A DNA stretch of 64,000 nt from Oleispira sp036960605 (GCA_036960605.1 JBALXI010000009.1:62001-126000); one strand, 5' to 3'. Shown: positions 7,970 through 16,593, numbered from the stretch's first letter. Translations and numbers: made by a program. Notes: generated from the sequence alone by a model not told the origin.

Positions 7970-8641
7970 ATGAGCAAAGTCATCAGTAAAACCTGTGCGG
8001 TCATCGATTACGGCATGGGTAATTTGCACAGTGCTCATGGAGCACTGCAAAAGGTTGCGCCTAATTGTAATATTTTGGTGACTTCTGATCCGGCGGTGAT
8101 ATTAGCCGCTGATCACGTTGTGCTGCCAGGTGTTGGCGCTATTCGTGATTGCATGGGTGAAATTCGTGCGCGCGAAATTGATCAAGTTGTCGCTGAAGTG
8201 GCTAAAACAAAACCCTTATTAGGTATTTGTGTTGGCTTGCAGGCGATGATGACGCGTTCTGAAGAGAACGGCGGTATTGATTGCATGAACATGTTTTCTG
8301 GCCAAGTACAGAATTTCGGTGACAAGCTGTTAGGCGATAAGCTACATGATGGCACTAACGATCGCTTAAAAGTTCCGCACATGGGTTGGAATCAGGTTGA
8401 GCAGGTTGCTCACCCGTTATGGCAAGATATTCAAGATCAGAGTCGTTTCTATTTTGTGCATTCTTATTTTGTTACTGCCGATGACCAGAGCCAAGTTAAA
8501 GGCCGTGGTCATTATGGTAAGCCGTTCGCGGCCGCCATGGGGCAAGACAATATCTTTGCGGTGCAGTTTCACCCAGAGAAGAGTCACAAAAACGGCCTGC
8601 AGTTATTGCAGAACTTTTTAAGCTGGGATGGTCAGGCTTAA
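7970..8641 (+). CDS. hisH: Imidazole glycerol phosphate synthase, glutaminase subunit HisH
   Basis: A 223-residue class I glutamine amidotransferase that feeds ammonia to HisF. The nucleophile Cys87 sits in LLGICVGLQAM and the His-Glu pair (201 and 203) in QFHPEKS; the oxyanion region is LPGVGAIRDCM. Compared with typical HisH there is a small extra segment around 105-130 (GQVQNFGDKLLGDKLHDG). Co-transcribed with hisB. Normally hisA follows directly; here a 170-base non-coding stretch follows and then hisF. Confidence 0.96.
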   Translation: MSKVISKTCAVIDYGMGNLHSAHGALQKVAPNCNILVTSDPAVILAADHVVLPGVGAIRDCMGEIRAREIDQVVAEVAKTKPLLGICVGLQAMMTRSEENGGIDCMNMFSGQVQNFGDKLLGDKLHDGTNDRLKVPHMGWNQVEQVAHPLWQDIQDQSRFYFVHSYFVTADDQSQVKGRGHYGKPFAAAMGQDNIFAVQFHPEKSHKNGLQLLQNFLSWDGQA

Positions 8642-8654
8642 ACAAATAATGCTA

Positions 8655-8786
8655 GTAAGCTAATGCAGTATTATTGAGTGTTTGTGTAGCGCATGTGTGA
8701 GGCAGGAGCCGAGCCCAAGCCTACAGGGATCGTATTCACGGCGTTGCGTGGAATAAATACTCAATCATGCTGTTTTCTTAGCTTGC
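8655..8786. repeat. Short inverted-repeat (MITE-like) element between hisH and hisF
   Basis: The 170-base gap has imperfect terminal inverted repeats. AAGCTAA (8657-8663) pairs with TTAGCTT (8778-8784), and ATTGAGTGTTT (8673-8683) with AAATACTCAAT (8755-8765, one mismatch). Between them lies a GC-richer core (8700-8750) including GCCTACAGGGATCGTATTCA. It holds no ORF. This may be a small non-autonomous transposon relic, a repetitive intergenic element or a structured RNA; copies elsewhere would be needed to decide. Confidence 0.5.
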
Positions 8787-8811
8787 GAATCAATTAATTC
8801 GGTAAATAGTT

Positions 8812-9600
8812 ATGGCATTAGCAAAACGTATTATCCCTTGTCTCGATGTCGATCAAGGTCGTGTCGTGAAGGGCGTTAACTTTGTCGGTATTCGTGATGC
8901 AGGTGACCCAGTAGAGGTTGCTAAGCGTTATGACGAGCAAGGCGCCGACGAGATTACCTTTCTTGATATTACCGCGACTGTCGAAGCCCGTGGCACTACA
9001 GTTAAAATGGTAGAAGCAATTGCTGAACACGTTTTCATTCCACTGACGGTTGGTGGGGGTATTCGTGAAATTGAAGATATTCGTCGCATGTTAAATGCCG
9101 GCGCTGATAAAGTATCGATCAACTCTGCAGCAGTAACCAACCCTGAGTTTGTCCGTGAAGCTTCCGAGAAGTTTGGCGCTCAGTGCATTGTTGTTGCCAT
9201 TGATGCAAAGCGTGTTGCCGGCTCGGGTGAGTTGGGTGATGTGGATAACAAGTGGGAGATTTTTACCCACGGTGGCCGTAAACCAACCGGCATTGATGCG
9301 GTTGAGTGGGCGATTAAGATGGCGGACTACGGTGCGGGTGAAATACTGTTAACCAGTATGGATCGTGACGGCGTTAAGACCGGTTTTGATTTAGGTGTGA
9401 CTCGCGCGGTGAGTGATGCGGTGAATATCCCTGTGATCGCTTCTGGTGGTGTTGGTAATTTAGAGCACTTGGCGGAAGGCGTAACTTTAGGTCATGCGGA
9501 TGCAGTTTTAGCGGCGAGTATTTTTCACTTTGGTGAATATACGGTGCAAGAAGCTAAGCAGCATATGAGTGATGCCGGTATTGTTATGCGTTTGGACTAG
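8812..9600 (+). CDS. hisF: Imidazole glycerol phosphate synthase, cyclase subunit HisF
   Basis: A 262-residue (beta/alpha)8 barrel that closes the imidazole ring and releases AICAR, using ammonia from HisH. Seen: AKRIIPCLDVDQGRVVKG with catalytic Asp12, the phosphate loops LTVGGGIR and IASGGVGN, and catalytic Asp in VVAIDAKRV (about 131). Length is normal. It is separated from hisH by an inverted-repeat element instead of hisA, so it may have its own promoter or depend on read-through. Confidence 0.96.
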   Translation: MALAKRIIPCLDVDQGRVVKGVNFVGIRDAGDPVEVAKRYDEQGADEITFLDITATVEARGTTVKMVEAIAEHVFIPLTVGGGIREIEDIRRMLNAGADKVSINSAAVTNPEFVREASEKFGAQCIVVAIDAKRVAGSGELGDVDNKWEIFTHGGRKPTGIDAVEWAIKMADYGAGEILLTSMDRDGVKTGFDLGVTRAVSDAVNIPVIASGGVGNLEHLAEGVTLGHADAVLAASIFHFGEYTVQEAKQHMSDAGIVMRLD

Positions 9601-9640
9601 TATTTAGCTGGTTTTTTAGCGCTCTGTATTAGCGCTAGCG

Positions 9641-9680
9641 GAAAAGCCCTGCTTGTCTTTATGACTCGCGGGGCTTTTTT
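9641..9680 (+). terminator. Terminator behind hisF
   Basis: AAAGCCCTGC (from 9643) pairs with GCGGGGCTTT, followed by a T-run ending at 9680, about 45 bases after the hisF stop. The A-rich left side means it could also serve the flagellin gene coming from the other side. Confidence 0.75.
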
Positions 9681-9730
9681 ATGCGGGGAGTTTTATGTCC
9701 GCTCCATTATGATTTTTCTAAAATTTACTG

Positions 9731-10531
9731 CTAAGACAGTAGGCGCAGAGTATCTTCTGCACTGGCATTGGCTTGGCTACGCACTGCGAATTGCGCTTGT
9801 TGTTTAACCAGTTCTATCGTCATCTGACTGACGAGCTCAGCAATATCGGCATCTTCTACGCGACTGCGAGCGGATTGAGTTTGTATTTCTTCGTTCGACA
9901 GTTGGTCAATACTGCTATCAATGCGATTACTGACGGCGCCTAATTCAGAGCGACGCTCAGTCACTTGTTGCTGAATACCTTCTAGCGCGGCTAAATTATC
10001 GCCGCTGTTTTCATTGGAAAAGTCGAGTTGATCTAAGCCTTCTTTAATCGGGTCAGCGGTTACATTGGCCGTCAGTGCCACGACTTCACCCGCCTTGTCT
10101 CCGAGTTGAAAGTTTAAGCTGCTATTGTTATCAGATCCTTGAAATAGGCTTTTGCCATTAAAGCTGCTTTGTTCGATGACTTGATTAATTTGATCGGTAA
10201 TCTGAGAGGCTTCTTTGTTTAGTGCGCTACGATCAGAATCGTTCAAGATGCCATTGCCTTGCTGCACGGCTAATTCTTGCAGGCGTTGAATGCCGTTGGA
10301 AATTTGTTCAAGCGCGCCATCTTCGGTCTGGATCAATGATTGCGCATCGAGGCCATTGCGCTGTGCTTGTTGAGTGCCAGATACTTGGCTAGAGAAGCGT
10401 GTTGCTATCGCTAAACCCGCAGCATCATCGGCAGCACTATTAATGCGTTTACCGCTGCTGATTTGGCTAAAAGTTTTGTTCAACTCATTGGGTGAGGTGA
10501 CATAACTGTTGCTGGTATTGATGGAAGTCAT
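9731..10531 (-). CDS. Short flagellin
   Basis: 266 residues from the ATG at 10531, preceded by GGAGGAGC. The conserved D0/D1 ends are intact: N-terminal SINTSNSYVTSPNELNKTF and GKRINSAADDAAGLAIATRF, C-terminal RVEDADIAELVSQMTIELVK and FAVRSQANASAEDTLRLL. The central variable D2/D3 region is nearly absent; about 60 residues link the two conserved parts. Bacterial flagellins range from about 260 to over 500 residues, so this is near the minimum. No other flagellar genes lie beside it, so it may be a minor filament protein or a separately controlled copy. Three tandem palindromes lie in its leader. Confidence 0.92.
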   Translation of the reverse strand: MTSINTSNSYVTSPNELNKTFSQISSGKRINSAADDAAGLAIATRFSSQVSGTQQAQRNGLDAQSLIQTEDGALEQISNGIQRLQELAVQQGNGILNDSDRSALNKEASQITDQINQVIEQSSFNGKSLFQGSDNNSSLNFQLGDKAGEVVALTANVTADPIKEGLDQLDFSNENSGDNLAALEGIQQQVTERRSELGAVSNRIDSSIDQLSNEEIQTQSARSRVEDADIAELVSQMTIELVKQQAQFAVRSQANASAEDTLRLLS

Positions 10532-10556
10532 ACGGCTCCTCCACAATTAAAGAGCG

Positions 10557-10596
10557 ATTCTAAAATGCGCCATTCTAAAATACGTCATTCTAGAAT
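10557..10596. repeat. Three tandem 10-base palindromes in the flagellin leader
   Basis: Minus strand: ATTCTAGAAT, then ATTTTAGAAT twice, each separated by 5 bases (GACGT, GGCGC), giving an exact 15-base period. The first copy is a perfect palindrome, the other two differ by one base. They end about 26 bases upstream of the flagellin ATG. They look like an operator array or RNA element; the binding factor is unknown. Confidence 0.6.
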
Positions 10597-11022
10597 ATGG
10601 ATCGTATTTTCATAATACCGCTAAGTAATACGGTACCTTGTTTGGATTTGTATCTTTCGAGCTGAATAGTCTTGTAAGACAGGTAGGAGTGACGACTTTT
10701 TAAGAGGTAGGCAACGATACACGCCCATAACAGGCCTGCTAGAACATCAAAGCCATCGTGGTAGCGTAAATAGAGCGTCGATAGCGGTCATCCCTAGCAT
10801 AATCAAACGTACTGGCCAGGAGTACCAAGACCAACTAACCAATAGCGTTACCCAGAGAATTTCAATAACGGTTGCGCGCATAAAATTAAAACTAAAAATA
10901 ACCCTATGCAAGATAGCGCGACTTTATTTTCGTAGACGTCTATGAGTTGTCACGAGCCAGTAATTAAGGCAACAAATACAATGAGTGAAGGAAATAATAG
11001 AGAGAGTTGTTTATCAAAGGGC
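10590..11022 (-). pseudogene. Decayed PAP2-superfamily phosphatase gene
   Basis: No intact ORF spans the ~500-base gap, but minus-strand pieces in different frames read like one membrane protein. There is an N-terminal hydrophobic piece (FPSLIVFVALITGS) that meets a stop near 10950, and a middle piece (WYSWPVRLIMLGMTAI) that runs out of frame near 10780. After a frameshift comes LYLRYHDGFDVLAGLLWA with the PAP2 phosphatase-type R-x-x-D-x-L-A-G pattern (usual form RYHYxxDVLAG). That piece continues to a stop at 10590-10592. At least one stop and one frameshift separate the pieces. The next gene's stop is at 11029. Confidence 0.6.
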
Positions 11023-11028
11023 CACTGT

Positions 11029-11895
11029 TTAAGGTGACTGATTAAGGCTGTTTTGTGAAATAAGGTCTTGCTCATTATTGTCGATAGCTCGATTATTTTT
11101 ATTATGTAAAAGGTAACGATTAGGACTGCTGTGAGCTTGTTTTTTATCTAGATCAAATGCCTGCCAAGCTTGTTGTAATAATAATTGAGAGGCGGGTATC
11201 AGTTCAATGCTCTGTGCTGCCAACTTTGGCAGCTGCTTGGCGAGAAAGGCATGGGATTCGGCATAAGGATGGCCAATTAAAATAGCGCGTCCTGTTTTAT
11301 TGGCAATTCTTATCGCTTTATTCCATTGCCGAGTCAGTGCTTCTAAACTTTTATCATTATCCAGGAATATATGTCTGCGCAGAGCAGGGAGCTGGTGGTT
11401 CAGTGCTTGCTGATACGCTACGGAATTGGGTGAAGTTAGGCTATCGATAAAATAGAGATGCTGCTCCGCTAAAGTTTCCATGACCCAGCGCATTGCTTGT
11501 TCATTTTGAGTTAGTGCGCTGCCCATATGATTATTAACCCCTTGAATGTGGGGTATTGAGGCGATCGATTTTTTGAGCGTTTTCTTAAATTCAGTTTCTG
11601 TTAAGTCTTGAGTCAGAGCTCCAGGGCCTAGCGGAACGGCTAAGCTATTTTCCATCGGTGCGTGCAGAATTATTTCTTTATTCAGAATATAAGCTTTGTT
11701 AGCTAGTCTTGAGGCATGGGGCGTATGCGGCAGAAAAGCCAATGTTAGGGGAGCATCTAGCTCCACCATCGCATTGCCTAAATTATAGTTGTTACCGATA
11801 TCATCGATCACAATAACGAGTTGAGCACTATGAGCAAAGGGCAGAAAAATGCCTCCCAAGCTGATGATGAAAAACTGAAAAAAACATTTCATCAT
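11029..11895 (-). CDS. Divergent polysaccharide deacetylase (YibQ family)
   Basis: A 288-residue secreted protein: signal peptide (about 1-23, ending AHSA), then the NodB-like fold of the divergent deacetylase family (LVIVIDDIGNNYNLG, LTLAFLPHTPHA, EIILHAPMEN, GVNNHMGSALT, YFIDSLTSPNSVAYQ, AILIGHPYAES). These carry the Asp and His residues of the metal site. The C-terminal ~40 residues are Asn/Ser-rich and poorly conserved. It overlaps the ctpA-like gene by 4 bases and is last in the gpmI-envC-ctpA-deacetylase set common to gammaproteobacteria, which points to a role in cell-wall or envelope maintenance. The substrate is not known. Confidence 0.88.
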   Translation of the reverse strand: MMKCFFQFFIISLGGIFLPFAHSAQLVIVIDDIGNNYNLGNAMVELDAPLTLAFLPHTPHASRLANKAYILNKEIILHAPMENSLAVPLGPGALTQDLTETEFKKTLKKSIASIPHIQGVNNHMGSALTQNEQAMRWVMETLAEQHLYFIDSLTSPNSVAYQQALNHQLPALRRHIFLDNDKSLEALTRQWNKAIRIANKTGRAILIGHPYAESHAFLAKQLPKLAAQSIELIPASQLLLQQAWQAFDLDKKQAHSSPNRYLLHNKNNRAIDNNEQDLISQNSLNQSP

Positions 11896-13283
11896 GGAGC
11901 GGTAGCAGACTGCTCAAGCGCGTCTTTTTTGCTTTCAGCGTACGCAGGCTGGCTTTGATATTTAAAGATGCTCCAGCCTTTTAATAAGGTATAGGCTTGA
12001 TACAGCTGGAAGTCTTTGCTGAGTAAATCATCGGATACTTGATGTTCCTCTGTCGAAGCATCTTCTTCGCCATTTTCTAGATGCCCTGGTAAATCACTTT
12101 CTTTATAGTAGCTTTGCTCATAAGTCGTGACTTCACTTTGCTCTACAAATACGTCGGGGTGAATGCCTTGAGCTTGAATAGAGCGTCCATTAGGGGTGAA
12201 ATAACGGGCGGTAGTGAGCTTAATTGCTTTGTTGCCGGCGATGGGCAATACACTTTGCACTGAGCCTTTACCAAATGATTGAGTACCGACAATAACCGCG
12301 CGCTTGTGGTCCTGTAAGGCACCGGCCACAATTTCAGAGGCCGAGGCAGAGCCACCGTTAATTAATACGATTAAGGGCACGTCTGGGGCTGCCGTCATGT
12401 CACGAGCAGAGTAACGAAAGTCAGATTCGCTGATGCGACCTTCGGTATAAACAATCAGTCCTGAGGTTAAAAACGCATCCGATACTTCAACCGCGGCGTC
12501 TAATACGCCGCCCGGGTTATTGCGGAGATCTAATACCAAGCCACTGAGCGGTTCTTTATTTTCAAGGCCTTTTTCTTGCAGCTTGGAAATTTCTTCGATG
12601 ATTTCTATGCCGGTCTTATCTTGGAATTGGGTAATACGTAAGTAGCCAATGCCATCACCAAGGTTTTCGCTGCGCACGCTGGCCACTTTAATTTCAGCAC
12701 GGGTGAGTAAAAATTCTAGTAGTTCCTTCTCGCCTTCACGGCGAATGCTGAGTTCAATATCCGTTCCCGGCTCGCCACGCATTTTATCGATAGCATTGGT
12801 AAGAGACATTTCGCGTACCGGCTCACCATCAAGAGAGACGATAAAATCGCCCGCTTTAATACCGGCTTTTTCTGCAGGCGTATCGTCAATCGGACTGACA
12901 ACTTTAATTAGGCCTTCTTCTATACCGACTTCAATCCCTAAGCCACCGAACTTACCTGTGGTATGTTCTTGCAGTTCTGTAAAGTCTTCAGGTAATAAAT
13001 AATCAGAATGTGGATCGAGATTGCTAAGCATGCCATCAATCGCGTATTGCAAAAGGGTTTTATCATCAACCGGCTCAACATAAGAGTTACGGATGCGATC
13101 AAAAATCTCAGTAAAATTGCGCAGTTCTTGTAGCGGTAATTGGCTTTCTTGCAGGGCAGATGTCTCGGCAAGACTCTCGGTCGAGGGATGTTCTGCTGCG
13201 CTATCAATCGCCTGAGCGCTAGCGAACGGGCTAGCCATAAATAGTGTACTGAATACGATCTGTTTGAACATGTTCTTTTTCAT
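11892..13283 (-). CDS. Carboxy-terminal processing protease (S41, CtpA/Prc-like)
   Basis: About 463 residues from the ATG at 13283 (MKKNMFKQ, opening a signal peptide ending FASA); an in-frame ATG at 13307 is an alternative. Periplasmic serine protease of family S41: N-terminal helix with YVEPVDDKTLLQYAIDGMLSNLDPHS, PDZ domain (GLGIEVGIEEGLIKVVSPIDD), and catalytic domain with the nucleophile Ser in GGSASASEIVAGAL and the general-base Lys in QSFGKGSVQ. The acidic C-terminal tail (NGEEDASTEEHQ) is variable. It lies between envC and the deacetylase in a conserved operon and probably takes part in controlled proteolysis of cell-wall hydrolases. Confidence 0.92.
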   Translation of the reverse strand: MKKNMFKQIVFSTLFMASPFASAQAIDSAAEHPSTESLAETSALQESQLPLQELRNFTEIFDRIRNSYVEPVDDKTLLQYAIDGMLSNLDPHSDYLLPEDFTELQEHTTGKFGGLGIEVGIEEGLIKVVSPIDDTPAEKAGIKAGDFIVSLDGEPVREMSLTNAIDKMRGEPGTDIELSIRREGEKELLEFLLTRAEIKVASVRSENLGDGIGYLRITQFQDKTGIEIIEEISKLQEKGLENKEPLSGLVLDLRNNPGGVLDAAVEVSDAFLTSGLIVYTEGRISESDFRYSARDMTAAPDVPLIVLINGGSASASEIVAGALQDHKRAVIVGTQSFGKGSVQSVLPIAGNKAIKLTTARYFTPNGRSIQAQGIHPDVFVEQSEVTTYEQSYYKESDLPGHLENGEEDASTEEHQVSDDLLSKDFQLYQAYTLLKGWSIFKYQSQPAYAESKKDALEQSATAP

Positions 13284-13338
13284 GCTGTTTCTCACGTTGT
13301 TTTCCATGCGAGGCTAATTCCTTTTCTGAATGCGGGTC

Positions 13339-14469
13339 TTATTTACGCCCTAGCCAGGCGGCTGGATCTAGTGGAATACCCTTGTGTCTGATCTCAAAAT
13401 ACAGACGAGGTTCCTTAAAACCCCCCGAAGCCCCTAGAGTAGCAATATTTTCACCTTGGTAAACCCAATCACCAACGGATTTTAATAAACTTTGATTGCG
13501 CGCGTATAAACTTAAATAGCCGTCGCCGTGATCAATGATTAATAATAGCCCAAAACCGCGTAACCAGTCGCTAAAGACAATTCGGCCATGATGGATAGCG
13601 GTAATAGCCGAGCCTTCATAGCCTTTCATAAGCCAGCCTTGCCATTTATTGCGAGCTTGAGAGTTATTATTACCGAACGCTTTCACAATACGACCTTTGG
13701 TCGGCCTTGGCAGTTTTCCTTTTAGCGAGCGAATAGGGCGGGCATCTTGTTTGCGCACACTATTATCCAATAACGTCGCCACTTCATTAATCAGTTGCTG
13801 TAGACGCTTTTGGTCTTTTTGTTTTTGACTAAGGTCATTTGATTTTTCTTTACGGCGAGCTTCTAAGCTGGCCAGAAGATTTTTGTGCTGTTTCTTTTCA
13901 TTATTAAGCTGCTTGTTTATTTTTAAGAAACTATTTTCAGTTTTAATCAATTGGTTTTGCTGCTTGAGAATTTCAGCTTCAATATTATTTAAACGTTTTA
14001 AATTGGTGATTAAGGTTTGAATACTTGCCATGCGCGCTTGGTTGAAATACTCATAGTATTTCAACATGCGGCTTATTTGCTGTGGATCTTCTTGGTTTAA
14101 TAAGACTTTTATGGAGCCTTGGTTGCCGAGTTTTTGTGCGCCGTTAAGCTGTTTGGCGAGTTTTTGTTTTTGTTCTGCCTTAAGGATGCGGAGTTGGGAT
14201 TGCTCCGCTTGCAACTTTTTTAGGCGAAATCTCTCTTGATTCAATAAGGCGCGGGTATCATCAATTTTTTTAGCGATACCGCCAATCTTTTTATCAGACT
14301 GGCGCAGCGCCTCATTGAGCTTATCGTGCTCCGATTCGGTTTCTTTTAGCCACGACTGCAGCTTGTTAATTTCTTGCTGCAATTTAGCAAGGTCCGCTTG
14401 TTCGTCAGCCCAGCTCACTTGCGTGAGCTGACTGCAGAAAAGGCTAAAAAGAAAAACAATCCGTATCAT
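13339..14469 (-). CDS. envC: Murein hydrolase activator EnvC (LytM/M23 domain)
   Basis: A 376-residue periplasmic protein: signal peptide (1-21, ending VSWA), a long coiled coil of Lys/Gln/Glu-rich heptads (about 25-230), then a LytM domain (about 250-375) with GRIVKAFG, WLMKGYEGSAITAIHHGRIVF, LLLIIDHGDGYLSLYARN and LYFEIRHKGIPLDP. The metal-site His of active M23 peptidases (H-x(n)-D) is replaced here (KGYEGS in place of the usual GIDIAA), and this degeneracy is typical of EnvC, which activates amidases at the septum rather than cutting murein. It lies 10 bases behind gpmI. Confidence 0.9.
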   Translation of the reverse strand: MIRIVFLFSLFCSQLTQVSWADEQADLAKLQQEINKLQSWLKETESEHDKLNEALRQSDKKIGGIAKKIDDTRALLNQERFRLKKLQAEQSQLRILKAEQKQKLAKQLNGAQKLGNQGSIKVLLNQEDPQQISRMLKYYEYFNQARMASIQTLITNLKRLNNIEAEILKQQNQLIKTENSFLKINKQLNNEKKQHKNLLASLEARRKEKSNDLSQKQKDQKRLQQLINEVATLLDNSVRKQDARPIRSLKGKLPRPTKGRIVKAFGNNNSQARNKWQGWLMKGYEGSAITAIHHGRIVFSDWLRGFGLLLIIDHGDGYLSLYARNQSLLKSVGDWVYQGENIATLGASGGFKEPRLYFEIRHKGIPLDPAAWLGRK

Positions 14470-14479
14470 GGTATCGGCT

Positions 14480-16015
14480 CTATTTATTGATCAAGCTAGA
14501 TCCCGACATTTCCGTCGGCTGGTCTAGATTCATGATGTTTAAGAGCGTCGGTGAAACATCGCATAGGCTGCCAGGGTTAATTGTGCGGCCATCGTTATGG
14601 TTATGCACGTACACAAGGTCAACCGGACCGGTTGTATGGGAGGTAAGTGGGCCGCCCGTTGCAGGGTTTAACATTTGCTCGGCATTACCATGGTCGGCGG
14701 TGATTAGGCATTCGCCGTTCACTTCTAAAATGGCTGCGGTAATGCGCTTTAAACAGGCATCAATACATTCAGCCGCGAGCACTGCAGCAGAATAAACACC
14801 GGTATGGCCTACCATATCGCCGTTAGCGTAGTTACAAACGATTAAGTCGTGCTTACCACTTTTAATAGCAGCCACTAATTTATCGGTTAATTCTGGCGCA
14901 TTCATTTCAGGTTGAAGGTCGTAAGTAGCAACGTCAGGAGATGGCACTAAGATGCGTTCTTCACCTGGGTATAAGGCTTCACGACCACCGGAAAAGAAGA
15001 AGGTAACGTGGGCGTACTTTTCAGTTTCAGCGATGCGAAGTTGGTTTAAGCCAAGATCAGAAACGTATTCGCCAATGCCGTTTACCAGTTTGGCGGGTGG
15101 GTAGGCGCAGTTGGCCGGAATATCCGCAGCGTATTCGGTTAGCATGACGTAATCGGCTAGCTTAGGAATGACATTACGTTCGAAGCCAGAGAAATCAGGC
15201 TCAACAAAGGCACGAGTAATTTCACGGGCACGGTCTGGGCGGAAGTTCATAAAGATGATGCTATCACCATCTTCAACCTTACCACCGTCGCCAATAACGG
15301 TCGCGCCAACGAATTCATCGTCTTCATCACGGGCATAGGCGGCTTCTAAAGCAGCGATGCCAGTTTCTGCATGGTTGGCGGCTTTGGCTTCTGTCATTGC
15401 AACATAAGCCGGTTCAACGCGTTCCCAACGGTTATCACGATCCATCGCGTAATAACGTCCGGTTAATGTAGCGATTGAGCCCGTGCCTAATTCATCGAGT
15501 TTAGCTTGCAGCGCTATAATAGAAGGCTCTGCACTGCGCGGTGGTACGTCACGACCATCTAAAATACCGTGCACGTATAATTTAGTAATGCCGCGCTTTA
15601 CCGCCATTTCACAGGCTGCAAAGATTTGTTTTTCGTGGCTGTGTACGCCACCAGGAGACAATAAACCCGCAAGGTGAACAGCACCGCCGGTTGCTTTGGC
15701 TTTGTCGATGGCGTTACAAAGCACTTCATTATTGAAAAATGCACCATCGGCAACGGCTTTATTGATACGAGTGAAGTTCTGATAAACGATGCGGCCCGCA
15801 CCTAAGTTCATGTGACCGACTTCAGAATTACCCATTTGGCCTTCAGGCAGGCCTACCGCATTACCCGATGTTTGAATCAGTGCATTGGGGTACGTTGCTA
15901 GCAGAGTATCCCAAGTTGGGGTATTCGCGTTAGCAATCGCATTGTGTTCAGATGCTTCGCCGTGGCCCCAGCCATCAAGGATAATTAGCGCAGTAGGTGT
16001 GCGGGTCTGGCTCAT
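14480..16015 (-). CDS. gpmI: 2,3-bisphosphoglycerate-independent phosphoglycerate mutase
   Basis: A 511-residue manganese-dependent glycolytic enzyme that interconverts 3- and 2-phosphoglycerate. Asp14 and the phosphorylated Ser64 (in MGNSEVGHMNLGAGR) are present, as are DGRDVPPRSA, GRYYAMDRDNRWERV, FMNFRPDRAREITRA, the ADHGNAEQM metal site and TSHTTGPVDLVY. Length is that of the family. It heads the minus-strand operon with envC, ctpA and the deacetylase. Confidence 0.98.
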   Translation of the reverse strand: MSQTRTPTALIILDGWGHGEASEHNAIANANTPTWDTLLATYPNALIQTSGNAVGLPEGQMGNSEVGHMNLGAGRIVYQNFTRINKAVADGAFFNNEVLCNAIDKAKATGGAVHLAGLLSPGGVHSHEKQIFAACEMAVKRGITKLYVHGILDGRDVPPRSAEPSIIALQAKLDELGTGSIATLTGRYYAMDRDNRWERVEPAYVAMTEAKAANHAETGIAALEAAYARDEDDEFVGATVIGDGGKVEDGDSIIFMNFRPDRAREITRAFVEPDFSGFERNVIPKLADYVMLTEYAADIPANCAYPPAKLVNGIGEYVSDLGLNQLRIAETEKYAHVTFFFSGGREALYPGEERILVPSPDVATYDLQPEMNAPELTDKLVAAIKSGKHDLIVCNYANGDMVGHTGVYSAAVLAAECIDACLKRITAAILEVNGECLITADHGNAEQMLNPATGGPLTSHTTGPVDLVYVHNHNDGRTINPGSLCDVSPTLLNIMNLDQPTEMSGSSLINK

Positions 16016-16066
16016 AATAGGAATAACTCTAATAATTTAACGTGAGTAGACAAAAATAATGTGCCT

Positions 16067-16095
16067 ATTCTAGCGAATCTGTGGCCTTGCGTCAT
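16067..16095 (-). promoter_or_regulatory. Candidate promoter of the gpmI operon
   Basis: Minus strand: -35 ATGACG (16095-16090), 17-base spacer, -10 TAGAAT (16072-16067). It lies about 50 bases before the gpmI ATG. Four of six consensus matches in the -35 and five of six in the -10. Confidence 0.45.
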
Positions 16096-16179
16096 TTTCT
16101 ATTCTTTTTCGCGCTGTGGCTGGTTATACTGCGGCCTTTGATCCTCTTATCAGTCAACCAAATAGGCAGCAAATAGGTT

Positions 16180-16593
16180 ATGGAACAAGCTTTCGACTTT
16201 ATTAACAATAACTGGATGTTAGTCAGCGTATGGGGCGTATTTTTAGCGGCCTTCTTATGGGATAACAACCAGCGTAGCGGTGCTAGCATTAGCGCAGCGC
16301 AAGCGACTCAGATGATCAATAAGCAGAATGCTGCTGTATTGGACATTCGTGACAAAAAGGAATTCGAAGCAGGCCACCTAGCCAATGCGATCAATATTCC
16401 TTATTCAACTTTAACTGAACGACTGTCTGAGCTTGAATCTTCGAAAGAACACCCCATTGTATTAGTATGCAAGTCTGGCCAGAGTGTTGGAATGGCGGGT
16501 AAAACTTTGAAACAGAAAGGCTTCCAAGTATTCCGCTTAAGCGGTGGTATGTTGGAATGGTCGAACCAGAATCTTCCTGTAGTTACTAAATAA
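16180..16593 (+). CDS. Membrane-anchored rhodanese-like protein (YibN type)
   Basis: 137 residues: an N-terminal hydrophobic segment (about 13-28, WMLVSVWGVFLAAFLW) that should anchor it in the inner membrane, then one rhodanese domain with AAVLDIRDKKEFEAGHLANAINIPY, catalytic Cys in LVCKSGQSVG and the closing LSGGMLEW. Rhodaneses handle sulfane sulfur; the physiological substrate here is not known. It lies upstream of secB, the place of yibN in many gammaproteobacteria, though the glutaredoxin gene grxC often found between them is missing. Confidence 0.9.
   Translation: MEQAFDFINNNWMLVSVWGVFLAAFLWDNNQRSGASISAAQATQMINKQNAAVLDIRDKKEFEAGHLANAINIPYSTLTERLSELESSKEHPIVLVCKSGQSVGMAGKTLKQKGFQVFRLSGGMLEWSNQNLPVVTK

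Noticed and set aside
12649..13002. Plus-strand ORF of 117 codons inside ctpA
   Set aside because: Antisense to the S41 protease; no motif, Ser-rich shadow composition.
16102..16130. Promoter-like TTCTTT-N17-TATACT before the rhodanese gene
   Set aside because: The -35 has only three matches and the region also carries the opposite gpmI promoter; not strong enough to list.
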